From positions 1-48,677 of the forward strand of contig JAYWHD010000130.1 of the NCBI GenBank assembly GCA_043777895.1: a stretch of 48,677 bases of DNA. The letters are read 5' to 3'. The DNA is from JBDLSY01 sp043777895 (GTDB taxonomy: Bacteria; Pseudomonadota; Gammaproteobacteria; Burkholderiales; Burkholderiaceae_C). The translations under genes were made by a program, and so were the position numbers. Below, piece after piece: positions 9,481-18,245 of the stretch (position 1 is the stretch's first letter; every line of letters begins with the position of its first letter). The notes beneath the pieces were generated by a model, which saw only the letters and a program-made list of their open reading frames with translations, did no database searches and was not told the DNA's origin.

Positions 9481-10488
9481 CTACTCAAAATAAACCAAAT
9501 TACGGGTACTCTCAAAATAGCGAGGCTGCTGCGTAATCGGGTCTATAAACTGAATACTTTTTGCTAATAACTGCAAAGGTGAATGCCCCAATTGACTAAT
9601 ATCACGTTCAGGCATTAAAACAGGATAAATTTCATCACCCACAATCGGTATACCTAAATTAAGCATGTGTACCCGCAATTGATGCCTTTTACCCGTCAAA
9701 GGCTTAAGCGTATATTGTGCAATTTCTGGATATTTCTCTAAGCGTTGAACGGCTACAATTTCAGTCTGGGTATTAGGTGCTTGTATTAACGTATCTATCG
9801 TTGTGGTTAATACGGTCGCTAATTCTTCATTAAAATTAAGCAGTGGTACTCGCATAAAATTTTTTAAACGATGCGTTTTTTTATGTGAATCATTCAAATA
9901 AGTTTTAATAATATAAGGGGCATCAGTATGAATCAAATACTCAGCAATCGTTGGTTCATAAGCGGCCAGTGCTAGATATGTTTTATCAACTCGTCTATCA
10001 CGAAATAAATTTTGGTAAGCAGCCCGTTGTTTAGGCTGAATACCAAACATTACTAAACCCGCAGTGTCTCTATCAATACGGTGTAACGGCACTAAATGGG
10101 GTAGATTAAAAAAGCGTTTTAAGCGTACTAATAAAGTTTCTTGGACATATTGACCACTAGGAATAACGGGTAAAAAATGTGGCTTGTCGGCTACGATTAA
10201 CGAATCATCTTGATAAATAATAGTTTCATAGTAGGGTAATTTTGCTTCTTGCTCTACTTTACGAAAATAATAAACAGTTTGTCCTGTGGGATAAGGTGAG
10301 TTGAGTAAAAATGGTATTCCTCTTGAGTCATAAATGTCAGCGTTGTTAAAACGTGATTGCCAAATTTTAGCTGAAATAGCGGGATATTTTGTACACAAAA
10401 ACGCAAATAGGCTATCAAAAGCGAGATGTTTTGGACAAAATACACGACTTGCCCCCACACCTTCTCTGAATAAATGCAACTTACTCAC
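9481..10488 (-). CDS. RluA-family RNA pseudouridine synthase
   Basis: 335-residue pseudouridine synthase. The catalytic motif is HRIDRDTAGL with Asp139 as the nucleophile. KTYLALA and the C-terminal LKPLTGKRHQLRVHM...PIVGDEIYP are the other RluA-family blocks. The N-terminal about 80 residues are not an S4 domain; they resemble a Burkholderiales subgroup whose RNA target I cannot name. The start is GTG, overlapping the stop of the upstream Dabb gene as GTGA, so translation is probably coupled. The gene ends about 30 bp from the convergent Nramp gene. Confidence 0.9.
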   Translation of the reverse strand: MSKLHLFREGVGASRVFCPKHLAFDSLFAFLCTKYPAISAKIWQSRFNNADIYDSRGIPFLLNSPYPTGQTVYYFRKVEQEAKLPYYETIIYQDDSLIVADKPHFLPVIPSGQYVQETLLVRLKRFFNLPHLVPLHRIDRDTAGLVMFGIQPKQRAAYQNLFRDRRVDKTYLALAAYEPTIAEYLIHTDAPYIIKTYLNDSHKKTHRLKNFMRVPLLNFNEELATVLTTTIDTLIQAPNTQTEIVAVQRLEKYPEIAQYTLKPLTGKRHQLRVHMLNLGIPIVGDEIYPVLMPERDISQLGHSPLQLLAKSIQFIDPITQQPRYFESTRNLVYFE

Positions 10489-10769
10489 GACACAATATAA
10501 TCTAGTACCTGTCGCGAACGAGCTAATGAAGCAATGCTTTGTTTAACTTTCTGATGCTGTGGGTGTGCATGATAAGCTGCCAATGCCGCTTCATCGCGTA
10601 ATAAAGTATTCAAAGCAACATGGCAATTTGCTTCTAAAGCATCGCTCATAATACCAACTTCCAGCACGAGTAAACCGTCAATAATTCCGTGACAGCTGTC
10701 TAATTGTGCTTTAAAGTAATCTGCATCATTGGGGTCGTGTAAAACCCACATTACTAAATGACGAATCAT
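10485..10769 (-). CDS. Dabb (stress-responsive A/B barrel) family protein
   Basis: 94-residue ferredoxin-like dimeric barrel protein. It starts MIRHLVMWVLHD, as family members do (VRHVVLFKFK type), with a conserved AYHAHPQHQKV segment near the C-terminus that in relatives lies near the barrel pocket. The biochemical role of the bacterial family is not settled. It is co-transcribed with the downstream pseudouridine synthase, overlapping by 4 bp. Upstream is a divergent promoter region shared with lolC/E that carries a six-copy hexanucleotide repeat. Confidence 0.85.
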   Translation of the reverse strand: MIRHLVMWVLHDPNDADYFKAQLDSCHGIIDGLLVLEVGIMSDALEANCHVALNTLLRDEAALAAYHAHPQHQKVKQSIASLARSRQVLDYIVS

Positions 10770-10812
10770 AAATAATCCTAAATAGTGCTAAGTATTAAAT
10801 AATAAATAATAA

Positions 10813-10848
10813 AAACTTAAACTTAAACTTAAACTTAAACTTAAACTT
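10813..10848. repeat. hexanucleotide tandem repeat AAACTT x6
   Basis: Six uninterrupted copies of AAACTT lie in the 123-bp divergent gap between the Dabb gene and lolC/E, about 45 bp upstream of the lolC/E start. Copy-number change could alter promoter spacing; a regulatory effect is inference. Confidence 0.9.
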
Positions 10849-10892
10849 AATTATATTAACTTGTATTTTTATTTTACCGCTAAAATAGAACT

Positions 10893-12296
10893 ATGAACTT
10901 AACACTATTATCTTTCGAGTTGTCTATCGCTTGGCGTTATGTGCGTTCAGCACGTAAATATAATTCAAAAAATACTGTAGGCGTAACCAAAAAACCCCCT
11001 AATCCTACTAATCAACCCTTTGTAAGCTTTATTTCTATGCTGTCTATGCTAGGTATTGCATTGGGTGTAACCGCCTTGATTGTTATTATGTCCGTCATGA
11101 ATGGGTTTCAAAAAGAAGTACGTAGCAAAATGTTATCCGTTATCTCTCATATTGAGATAGTAGATTTAAATGGGGGTATGCCCGACTGGAAAACAACCGC
11201 TAAAGTGGTTCAGCAAAACTCTGAAGTCGTTGGTGCTGCCCCTTATGTACAGGGTCAAGCCATGATATTACGCGGCGAACACATGAAAGGTGTTATGTTA
11301 CGGGGTATTTTACCCGCCCTTGAACCTCAAGTCAGTGATTTAGTTAAATTATCTTCAGCTCAATCTGAATTAACACTCAATACAGATTTAAAACCTAATC
11401 CTAATACACATTTAAATACACATTTAAATACAAATCTCACTAAAAACAATGACTCAACACCTCTTAACGCCCTAAAGACAGGTCAATTCAATATATTTTT
11501 AGGGAAAGAATTGGCTAAAAGTTTAGACGTACACGTGGGCGATGCCATTAATTTATTAGTTCCCAATACTGCCAGTACGCCTATTGGCTTGCTACCGAGG
11601 ACACGTAAATTTAATGTAATGGGTACTTTTGAATCAGAACACTATGAATATGACAGTACGGTCGCTTTACTACATTTAGATGATGCAGCAAGACTATTAA
11701 GTATTGATACTGCTACGGGTATAAAAGTTAAAATCAAACACATGGATGATGCCCCACAGATAGCACAAGAATTAGCCCGTTTAGTACCGCCTAATAGGCT
11801 GGTTAGAGACTGGTCGCAAGCTAATCGTACGTGGTTTGCTGCTGTACAAGTAGAAAAGCGTATGATGTTTATTATTTTAACTTTGATTATTGCTGTTGCC
11901 GCTTTTAATTTAGTGAGTATGTTAGTGATGACAACAACTGATAAGCAAGGACAAATTGCTATTTTACGTACTTTAGGGGCAACGCCTGCCAGCATAAGGC
12001 GTATTTTTATGATTCAAGGCTTTATAGTAGGCACATCTGGTTTAATTATTGGTTTAATTGTTGGTATTTTATTGGCGTTAAATCTTGGTGCTATTACTGA
12101 AAGCCTTGAACATCTATTTGGCTTTCAATTTTTACCGCGTGAAGTCTATTTTATCAGTGCCTTACCCAGTGATTTACGCTGGGCTGATGTGATATGGGTA
12201 GCTGCGTTGTCATTATTTTTAGCATTAATCGCCACTATCTATCCATCTGCCAAGGCAGCCAGTATTAATCCCGTAGAAGCTTTACGGTATGAGTAA
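10893..12296 (+). CDS. lolC: lipoprotein-releasing ABC transporter permease LolC/E
   Basis: 467-residue permease of the LolCDE complex that releases lipoproteins from the inner membrane to LolA. The hallmark FVSFISMLSMLGIALGVTALIVIMSVMNGF covers the first transmembrane helix, a large periplasmic domain follows, and three C-terminal helices start near LTLIIAVAAFNLVSMLVM. IAILRTLGATPASIRRIF is the coupling helix. It ends INPVEALRYE as LolC/E proteins do. It is about 50 residues longer than usual: one insertion lies before the first helix (KYNSKNTVGVTKKPPNPTNQP) and one in the periplasmic domain containing a repeated NTHL unit. Only one permease gene precedes lolD, consistent with the single LolF-like permease of many betaproteobacteria. 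No Shine-Dalgarno is seen. Confidence 0.92.
   Translation: MNLTLLSFELSIAWRYVRSARKYNSKNTVGVTKKPPNPTNQPFVSFISMLSMLGIALGVTALIVIMSVMNGFQKEVRSKMLSVISHIEIVDLNGGMPDWKTTAKVVQQNSEVVGAAPYVQGQAMILRGEHMKGVMLRGILPALEPQVSDLVKLSSAQSELTLNTDLKPNPNTHLNTHLNTNLTKNNDSTPLNALKTGQFNIFLGKELAKSLDVHVGDAINLLVPNTASTPIGLLPRTRKFNVMGTFESEHYEYDSTVALLHLDDAARLLSIDTATGIKVKIKHMDDAPQIAQELARLVPPNRLVRDWSQANRTWFAAVQVEKRMMFIILTLIIAVAAFNLVSMLVMTTTDKQGQIAILRTLGATPASIRRIFMIQGFIVGTSGLIIGLIVGILLALNLGAITESLEHLFGFQFLPREVYFISALPSDLRWADVIWVAALSLFLALIATIYPSAKAASINPVEALRYE
11403..11435 (+). repeat. in-frame 12-bp tandem repeat in lolC/E
   Basis: Two exact copies of AATACACATTTA plus a degenerate third, coding NTHL-NTHL-NTNL from codon 171. The unit is a multiple of three, so expansion keeps the frame. 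It sits inside an insertion of the periplasmic domain that other family members lack. Confidence 0.9.
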
Positions 12297-12352
12297 TGTA
12301 TACGAATACTTTTTAACTATTAACCGCTATTAACCGCTTTTAAACCGCCTCT

Positions 12353-13060
12353 ATGTCAAGTTCATCAGCACACCTACCTGCCCTAAATATTAAAGATGTA
12401 TGTAAAACATATACGGAAGGCGGTAAAATCATTCATGTATTAAGCAATATTTGTTTAAAAGTTTCTATGGGACAACGAGTCGCTATACTAGGTGCATCGG
12501 GTTCAGGAAAAAGTACTTTACTACACCTATTAGGTGGGCTAGATACACCTGATACAGGCAATATATATGTTGGTGATTTAAACTGGTCAGCTACTGGTTT
12601 AAATGAAACCAAACGGGCTAAGGAACGCAATGCTAGAGTAGGCTTTGTTTACCAATTCCATCATTTATTACCCGAATTTACTGCTTTAGAAAACGTGGCG
12701 ATGCCTTTATGTTGGCGAGGACTATCTGTTAAAGATGCACATCAACAGTCACTAGAGTGGTTAGACCGTGTTGGTTTATCTCAACGGGCGCATCATATTC
12801 CTGCCCAATTAAGCGGGGGTGAACGCCAGCGAGTCGCCGTGGCTAGGGCTTTAGTGGGGCAACCACAGCTGATATTAGCCGATGAACCAACGGGTAACTT
12901 AGACCAAGACAATGCGGCTAAAGTATTTGATTTGTTTTTAGAATTAACCATACAAAATGGCACTGCTTTGGTATTAGTCACCCACGATGAATTACTAGCA
13001 AAACAATGCGATACTGCCTACCGTATGGTTAATGGACAACTTATTCCAGCAGTGCATTAA
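12353..13060 (+). CDS. lolD: lipoprotein-releasing ABC transporter ATP-binding protein LolD
   Basis: 235-residue ATPase of the LolCDE lipoprotein sorting complex. Walker A GASGSGKST is near residue 47, the LolD-typical VGFVYQFHHLLPEFTALENVAMP contains the Q-loop, the signature LSGGERQR is near 154, and Walker B is LILADEPTGNLD. The final THDELLAKQCD carries the H-switch. It lies 56 bp downstream of lolC/E in the same orientation and smpB follows 33 bp on, so one transcript is likely. The start is preceded by a CCGC-rich direct repeat (ACCGCTATTAACCGCTTTTAAACCGC) rather than a Shine-Dalgarno. Confidence 0.96.
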   Translation: MSSSSAHLPALNIKDVCKTYTEGGKIIHVLSNICLKVSMGQRVAILGASGSGKSTLLHLLGGLDTPDTGNIYVGDLNWSATGLNETKRAKERNARVGFVYQFHHLLPEFTALENVAMPLCWRGLSVKDAHQQSLEWLDRVGLSQRAHHIPAQLSGGERQRVAVARALVGQPQLILADEPTGNLDQDNAAKVFDLFLELTIQNGTALVLVTHDELLAKQCDTAYRMVNGQLIPAVH

Positions 13061-13093
13061 ATAAAGACATCATTAAAAAAATAACATAATATT

Positions 13094-13546
13094 ATGAGTA
13101 TCATCAACAACCGTAAAGCCAGCCACGAATTTTTTATTGAAGACCGCTATGAAGCAGGCATTGTGCTATTGGGCTGGGAAGTCAAAGCTATTCGTGGTGG
13201 GCGTGGTGCAATCAAAGAAAGCCATATCGTCATTCGTGATGGTGAGTTATATTGGCTTAATGGTCATATTACCGCTATGCCTCAAGCCAGTACACACGTG
13301 ATACCTGAACCCGCAAGAACACGCAAACTGTTATTACATAAAGCCGAAATTGATAAATTAATTGGTAAAGTAGAGCGTGCTGGCTTTACCTTAGTACCAC
13401 TAAATTTACATTATAAAAATAGCCGTATTAAGTTAGAGCTAGGCTTGGCTAAAGGTAAAAAACTTCATGATAAACGTGATGCCGATGCTGAACGTGATTG
13501 GAAGCGAGAACAATCACGCTTAATGAAACACGGGCATAAAGAATAA
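13094..13546 (+). CDS. smpB: SsrA-binding protein SmpB
   Basis: 150-residue tmRNA-binding protein of trans-translation, which rescues stalled ribosomes. Conserved blocks: NRKASHEFFIEDRYEAGIVLLGWEVKAIR, the INxxY-equivalent turn, LLLHKAEIDKLIGK, and the basic tail GLAKGKKLHDKRDADAERDWKRE. Normal length. The tmRNA gene ssrA is not seen in the neighbourhood. It is the last gene of the lolC/E-lolD-smpB direction and converges on phaR with a 24-bp gap. Confidence 0.97.
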   Translation: MSIINNRKASHEFFIEDRYEAGIVLLGWEVKAIRGGRGAIKESHIVIRDGELYWLNGHITAMPQASTHVIPEPARTRKLLLHKAEIDKLIGKVERAGFTLVPLNLHYKNSRIKLELGLAKGKKLHDKRDADAERDWKREQSRLMKHGHKE

Positions 13547-13570
13547 TTTTTTCTAGCACTTATTTATTTA

Positions 13571-14170
13571 TTAGTCTGATTTAGAGGGTTCACCCGTATC
13601 AAACGAAGTAAATAATGCTAAAGTTTGTGTCTGTAAGGCTTCTTGCAGGTGTGAGAATGCTTGCTTACTGTGTTCTAAATAAGTTTCCGCCATCATTTGA
13701 GTCGCTAAATTAGGCGTACCCAGCAAATTTATCCACGTATTTGGGTGATACGCTTTCGCTGTTAATAGCACTTTATTTTGCTCTTGCAATTTTGTTTGAG
13801 CATCTAAAAAAGCACGTATATTTTTTTCTAAAAAACTACCAACGGTTCCCTGAAAAGCATTGCCATAAAAACGAATCATACACGTTAAAGCATCTTCGGT
13901 AAATAGAGGCTCACCCCCTGCTTCAGCCTCTAATACAATGTGTAAATAAATATTCCGTGTTAAATTTTCACCTGTTTTAGCATCAACAACCTGAATTTTC
14001 TCACCAGAAACTACAAGATTACGAATATCTTCTAGAGTAATGTAGGTACTTGTTTTAATATCATATAAACGGCGGTTAGGATATTTTTTAATTAAGCGAA
14101 TTGATTTACACAGTGCTTCAGTCGTAGGCGTAGTTTTATTTAGCGAATTTATTTTATTATCAGGAGGCAT
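13571..14170 (-). CDS. phaR: polyhydroxyalkanoate synthesis repressor PhaR
   Basis: 199-residue PhaR-type regulator. The N-terminal DNA- and PHA-binding domain is clear: RLIKKYPNRRLYDIKTSTYITLEDIRNLV (about 26-54) followed by VVDAKTGENLTRNIYLHIVLEAEAG and the PHB accumulation repeat LTCMIRFYGNAFQGTVGSFLEKN. In relatives it senses polyhydroxybutyrate granules and represses phasin genes. No pha synthesis gene is in the window, so whether this organism still makes PHB cannot be told. The C-terminal about 80 residues are predicted helical. It lies 50 bp downstream of pheA on the same strand. Confidence 0.92.
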   Translation of the reverse strand: MPPDNKINSLNKTTPTTEALCKSIRLIKKYPNRRLYDIKTSTYITLEDIRNLVVSGEKIQVVDAKTGENLTRNIYLHIVLEAEAGGEPLFTEDALTCMIRFYGNAFQGTVGSFLEKNIRAFLDAQTKLQEQNKVLLTAKAYHPNTWINLLGTPNLATQMMAETYLEHSKQAFSHLQEALQTQTLALFTSFDTGEPSKSD

Positions 14171-14220
14171 ATTTAGGAGACATATTTACTAACAATTAAA
14201 AAAACTTATATTAAAAAAAC

Positions 14221-15345
14221 TTATGGGTGAATACTTAAAGGATATGAACCTAATAACTTATAAAAAGCAGTTACATTTTTTAATGACGATAAAGCACTAG
14301 TAACACTGGGCGTGAGTATATGCCCAGAGATATCAATATAAAAATAATATTCCCAAGAACCCGTACGCGCTGGGCGTGATTCTAACCGCGTCATATTAAC
14401 GCCATAGTCAGCCAAAGGTTTTAACATAGCATATACTGCTCCAGCGTTGTTGTCTACAGAAACAATTAGGCTGGTTTGGTCTTTAACGGTACTATTGATA
14501 CTGGGTTGTGTCAAATGAGTACCAATCACCACAAACCGTGTGCGATTATTAGCATCATCTTGTACGCAAGGGTGTATTGTTTTTAAATTGTACAATGATT
14601 GTGCTGCACTGCCTGCCAATGCAGCCGTATAAGGATCTAAACTGGCTAAACGCGCTCCTTCACCATTACTGGTAACCGCTTGCATTGGAATATTTGGAGT
14701 ATATTCAGCTAACCAAGTTTGACATTGAGCTAAAGCTTGTGCGTGCCCTACGATTCGCGTAATGCCTTCTAAAGAATCATTTAGGCTTAATAAATGATGT
14801 TCAATTGGCAATACAATCTCTGCACAAATAGACAATGGTGTTGTTAGCAATAAATCTAAAGTGCGTGAAACAACGCCTTCTGTAGAATTTTCTGCAGGAA
14901 CAACACCAAATTGAGCGTTGCCAGTTTCAACTGTACGAAAAACAGCGTCAATTGTTTTACAAGGCACTAAAGAAACACCACGGCCAAACTGCTTTAAAAC
15001 AGCTTGTTCGCTATAAGTCCCCGCAGGTCCTAAATAAGCTACCGTTGTTACTGCTTCAATAGCTCTACAAGCACTCATAATTTCACGCCAAATAGCTTGT
15101 AAACCTTCAGTTCTTAAAGGCCCAACATTGCGATATTTTAGTGCTAACAAGATGTGGGCTTCACGTTCAGGACGGTAAACTGGCTCACCTTTAGCATGCT
15201 TTTCAGCACCTATTTGCAGTGCAAGACAAGCACGCTGATTAAGTAGGTTTAAAATTTCCGCATCTAAAATATCAATTTTCCCTCGTAAAGACTTTAAATT
15301 TTCAGAATAGGTATTGACAGTATCAAGCGGAAGTAATTGTTTCAT
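14221..15345 (-). CDS. pheA: bifunctional chorismate mutase / prephenate dehydratase
   Basis: 374-residue P-protein that converts chorismate to prephenate and then phenylpyruvate for phenylalanine synthesis. Domains in order: AroQ chorismate mutase (about 17-100; LRGKIDILDAEILNLLNQRACLA), prephenate dehydratase (about 105-285; VAYLGPAGTYSEQAV, NTEG-type VPAENSTEGVV, and the catalytic TRFVVIG) and a C-terminal ACT regulatory domain (about 293-370; TSLIVSVDNNAGAVYAMLKPLADYGVNMTRLESRP) that binds phenylalanine for feedback control. In Burkholderiales it normally sits among serC, tyrA and aroA; here it has none of them nearby. Confidence 0.96.
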   Translation of the reverse strand: MKQLLPLDTVNTYSENLKSLRGKIDILDAEILNLLNQRACLALQIGAEKHAKGEPVYRPEREAHILLALKYRNVGPLRTEGLQAIWREIMSACRAIEAVTTVAYLGPAGTYSEQAVLKQFGRGVSLVPCKTIDAVFRTVETGNAQFGVVPAENSTEGVVSRTLDLLLTTPLSICAEIVLPIEHHLLSLNDSLEGITRIVGHAQALAQCQTWLAEYTPNIPMQAVTSNGEGARLASLDPYTAALAGSAAQSLYNLKTIHPCVQDDANNRTRFVVIGTHLTQPSINSTVKDQTSLIVSVDNNAGAVYAMLKPLADYGVNMTRLESRPARTGSWEYYFYIDISGHILTPSVTSALSSLKNVTAFYKLLGSYPLSIHP

Positions 15346-15598
15346 ATTACGTTATTTATTATGTGGTTAATAGAATAATTATGATTTTTTATAGCAACTA
15401 TTTTAAATGACTTTAAAAATGACTTTAAGTTTAAATTATTAAGTTTAAATTATTTTAATTAGGTTTAAATTATTTTGAATCATGTTCAATTAAATAGTTC
15501 AAGTATCATAAAACATATTAAATACTATAAAATACAGACATATCAATATATATTAATAAAAGTACAAGTCAATTAATTTTAAAAATTTTAAAAAATCT

Positions 15599-15799
15599 AT
15601 GAATCCTAAATACTTAGACATTTTAGCTTGCCCCGCCTGCAAAGGTCGGTTAAGCTATGACAATAAAGCACAGCACTTAATTTGTACAATTGAAAAGACT
15701 GCCTATCCCATCATAGATGGAATTATGATGTTAGAACTTAATTATGCTATTGATCTGACTGCTCAAGTACTTGAACCCAAACACTTGCATGAAAAATAA
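15599..15799 (+). CDS. Trm112/YcaR-family small zinc-ribbon-like protein
   Basis: 66-residue protein of the Trm112 (UPF0434/YcaR) family: MNPKYLDILACPACKGRL...LICTIEKTAYPIIDGIMML. It has the usual bacterial pattern of a CPAC pair and a third cysteine, not a full four-cysteine zinc ribbon. Its eukaryotic relative activates methyltransferases; the bacterial role is uncertain. In most proteobacteria it lies between lpxK and kdsB. The kdsB link is kept here (79 bp downstream), while lpxK is absent upstream. Confidence 0.9.
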   Translation: MNPKYLDILACPACKGRLSYDNKAQHLICTIEKTAYPIIDGIMMLELNYAIDLTAQVLEPKHLHEK

Positions 15800-15806
15800 T
15801 AAGAAT

Positions 15807-15851
15807 CAATATATTCAATATATTCAATATATTCAATATATTCAATATATT
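15807..15851. repeat. 9-bp tandem repeat CAATATATT x5
   Basis: Five perfect copies of CAATATATT fill the gap between the Trm112-like gene and kdsB, ending about 27 bp before the kdsB start. They could change the spacing of leader or promoter elements. Confidence 0.9.
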
Positions 15852-15878
15852 CTTGTTTTACTCGTTTAAATATTTACT

Positions 15879-16667
15879 ATGTTTCATATTATTATCCCCG
15901 CCCGTCTATCATCTAGTCGCTTACCACATAAAATTTTAGCCGATTTAGGGGGTATACCGCTAATTGTACGGACTGCACAGCAAGCCAGTAAAGCCAACGC
16001 AGTTAGCTTGACAATTGCCGTAGATAACCTTCAAGTTGCGGATATAGTACAACAATACGGCTTTAATTATATCTTGACTGATGTTAAACACTTGACAGGC
16101 ACAGACCGTTTAGCTCAAGCGGTAGCCGTGTTAAATTTACCAGATGAAGCGATTATAGTTAATGTACAAGCTGATGAACCACTGATTGACCCTGAACTTA
16201 TTCATAGTGTTGCTAACACCTTATATCAACAGACTAACTGTGCTATCGCTACAGCAGCACACCCTTTAACAGCGGATAATATTATAGATATATTTAATCC
16301 AAATGCCGTGAAAGTAGTTTGTAACAAAACCAGCGAGGCACTGTATTTTTCACGTGCACCGATTCCATTTACCCGTGATGCAATTAGTCAATCTGACGTT
16401 GGCTTGATGCTACCAAATTATTATTCAAATATACCTCATCAACCACTGCCGACTGTTTTTCGACATATTGGTATTTATGCTTATCGTGCAGGTTTTTTAC
16501 GACAGTACCCTAATTTATCTGAAAGTCCACTAGAAACAGCTGAAAAGCTAGAACAACTACGTGCTTTATGGCACGGCTATCGTATTGCAGTATTACCTTG
16601 GACAAAGCCAGTTGTAGCGGGTATTGATACTGAATCTGATCTAGACCGTGTACGACAGTTTTTTTAG
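15879..16667 (+). CDS. kdsB: CMP-KDO synthetase
   Basis: 262-residue 3-deoxy-manno-octulosonate cytidylyltransferase, which activates KDO with CTP for LPS inner-core assembly. Family blocks: IIPARLSSSRLPHKILADLGGIPLI at the N-terminus (nucleotide loop), LTGTDRLAQAV, VNVQADEPLIDPELI (metal and sugar site), ALYFSRAPIPF and FRHIGIYAYRAGFL. Complete length. It works with kdsD found 11 kb downstream. No Shine-Dalgarno; the leader is the CAATATATT repeat followed by T/A-rich sequence. Confidence 0.96.
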   Translation: MFHIIIPARLSSSRLPHKILADLGGIPLIVRTAQQASKANAVSLTIAVDNLQVADIVQQYGFNYILTDVKHLTGTDRLAQAVAVLNLPDEAIIVNVQADEPLIDPELIHSVANTLYQQTNCAIATAAHPLTADNIIDIFNPNAVKVVCNKTSEALYFSRAPIPFTRDAISQSDVGLMLPNYYSNIPHQPLPTVFRHIGIYAYRAGFLRQYPNLSESPLETAEKLEQLRALWHGYRIAVLPWTKPVVAGIDTESDLDRVRQFF

Positions 16668-16743
16668 CTTTAGTTTTAGTTTTATTTATTTAGTCAGTTT
16701 TTTAGTTAATTTTTTAGTTAATTTTTTAAGGTAATTAAATTAT

Positions 16744-17175
16744 ATGTTTATAAATATCGCTGATAAACTCACAATACTTCAATTAAAAATCAATCATTTT
16801 TTTTCTTCAAAACAATTTCACGAGCTATTTTTTTGGTTTAGTTCTACCTCTTATATATTGAGGGCTACATTAGTAGTCTTTTTACTATTTTTATTTATTA
16901 GACAAGTAGTTAAAACAAAGCGTTCACCTTTATTAGGTGCCCACGCGCAACGTAATACTATGATTCAAAATGATGTGGGTAATATTATTACCGTCGTTGA
17001 GTGGCATAAAAGTAACTTAGACTATTTAACAAAAGTACAGTATCGTGGCTCACAATGGTCTGCTAAAATTGATAATCACGATAAAAATCACGTTTACTTC
17101 ATACCCAAACCCGGTTTATATAAAATTGTAGGTATGGAAGGAAACTCTTTACTACTGACTTACAATGGTATTTAG
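16744..17175 (+). CDS. NfeD-like membrane protein
   Basis: 143 residues: one hydrophobic segment (about 40-58, YILRATLVVFLLFLFIRQVV) followed by a soluble C-terminal region that reads like the OB-fold of NfeD proteins (NDVGNIITVVEWHKSNLDYLTKVQYRGSQWSAKI, then GLYKIVGMEGNSLLLTY). NfeD proteins are partners of stomatin/SPFH proteins, and a stomatin gene follows 86 bp downstream, which supports the call. It is short: the long ClpP-like domain of full NfeD is absent. Operon partner of the next gene; the role, probably membrane-microdomain organisation, is inference. Confidence 0.78.
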   Translation: MFINIADKLTILQLKINHFFSSKQFHELFFWFSSTSYILRATLVVFLLFLFIRQVVKTKRSPLLGAHAQRNTMIQNDVGNIITVVEWHKSNLDYLTKVQYRGSQWSAKIDNHDKNHVYFIPKPGLYKIVGMEGNSLLLTYNGI

Positions 17176-17261
17176 TCGGCTACACTATTAACAACATTTA
17201 ATTATCAATACTAGAATTTTATTGTTTTAATCGTTTATTAATATTTACCTTTGGAGAAACT

Positions 17262-18176
17262 ATGTTTGAAATCATTTCTACCATTTTAATGGCAATTCTA
17301 AGCTTTATTGCCTTCAAGTCTATTAATATAGTGCCACAGCAGACTGTCATGATTGTTGAACATTTAGGACGATACAGCCGAACTCTATTACCAGGTTTAA
17401 GTTTTATTATTCCTTTTATGGAACGCGTTGCTTATCGCCATTCTTTAAAAGAAATTGCATTAGACGTTCCTAGCCAAATTTGTATTACCAAAGACAATAC
17501 CCAGCTACAAGTAGATGGTATCATTTATTTTCAAGTAACCGACCCAAAATTAGCCAGCTATGGTAGTAGCAACTATGTTATGGCGATTACTCAACTGGCA
17601 CAAACTACTTTACGTAGTGTTATCGGACGTTTAGAGTTAGATAAAACGTTTGAAGAGCGTAGCCATATAAACCACAGTGTTGTAACTGCAATTGACGAAT
17701 CAGCCACTACATGGGGAGTTAAAGTATTACGCTATGAAATTAAAGACTTGACGCCGCCCAAAGAGATTTTGCACTCTATGCAAGCACAGATTACTGCTGA
17801 ACGCCAAAAACGTGCTTTGATTGCCGCCTCTGAAGGCCGTCGTCAAGAACAAATTAATATCGCGTCAGGCGAACGTGAATCAGCTATCTCTCGTTCCGAA
17901 GGCGAAAAACAAGCGGTTATTAACCGTGCTCAAGGTGAAGCAGCCTCAATTCAAATGATAGCCGAAGCCAATGCCACAGCCATTAATAAAATAGCTATGG
18001 CACTTGAACAACCAGGCGGTTTACAAGCCATTAACTTCAAAATTGCACAAGAATATGTTCATAGTTTTGGTAATATTGCTCAAGCAGGCAACACTATTAT
18101 TGTGCCAGCCAATTTTTCAGATATGAGTAGTATGATTACAACCGCTATGACTATAGTTAAAGCATCACAACTATAA
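17262..18176 (+). CDS. SPFH/stomatin-family membrane protein
   Basis: 304-residue stomatin-like protein of the YbbK/QmcA type. N-terminal membrane hairpin (about 1-20), then VPQQTVMIVEHLGRYSRTLLPGLSFIIPF, the SPFH band domain to about 180, and a long charged helical region rich in EAA/ERQ repeats (AEGRRQEQINIASGERESAISRSEGEKQAVINRAQGEA), typical of coiled coils that oligomerise. It has one of the few good Shine-Dalgarno sequences in the window (TTTGGAGAAACT before ATG), suggesting strong expression. Paired with the NfeD-like gene upstream. Confidence 0.94.
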   Translation: MFEIISTILMAILSFIAFKSINIVPQQTVMIVEHLGRYSRTLLPGLSFIIPFMERVAYRHSLKEIALDVPSQICITKDNTQLQVDGIIYFQVTDPKLASYGSSNYVMAITQLAQTTLRSVIGRLELDKTFEERSHINHSVVTAIDESATTWGVKVLRYEIKDLTPPKEILHSMQAQITAERQKRALIAASEGRRQEQINIASGERESAISRSEGEKQAVINRAQGEAASIQMIAEANATAINKIAMALEQPGGLQAINFKIAQEYVHSFGNIAQAGNTIIVPANFSDMSSMITTAMTIVKASQL

Positions 18177-18202
18177 CCACATTAATTAGTTAGTTAATAT
18201 TA

Positions 18203-18230
18203 TTGACAATATTTAATGACTATTTATAAT
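18203..18230 (+). promoter_or_regulatory. near-consensus sigma-70 promoter
   Basis: TTGACA (18203-18208) and TATAAT (18225-18230) are separated by 16 bp. Both hexamers match the consensus exactly. The expected start of transcription is about 18237, leaving a leader of only some 10 nt before the ATG at 18246, so the message would be nearly leaderless. Confidence 0.7.
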
Positions 18231-18245
18231 AAATAATAAATTACG

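Noticed and set aside
10813..10848. Direct repeats as a CRISPR array
   Set aside because: The units are 6-14 bp with no spacers and there are no cas genes, so these arrays are simple tandem repeats.
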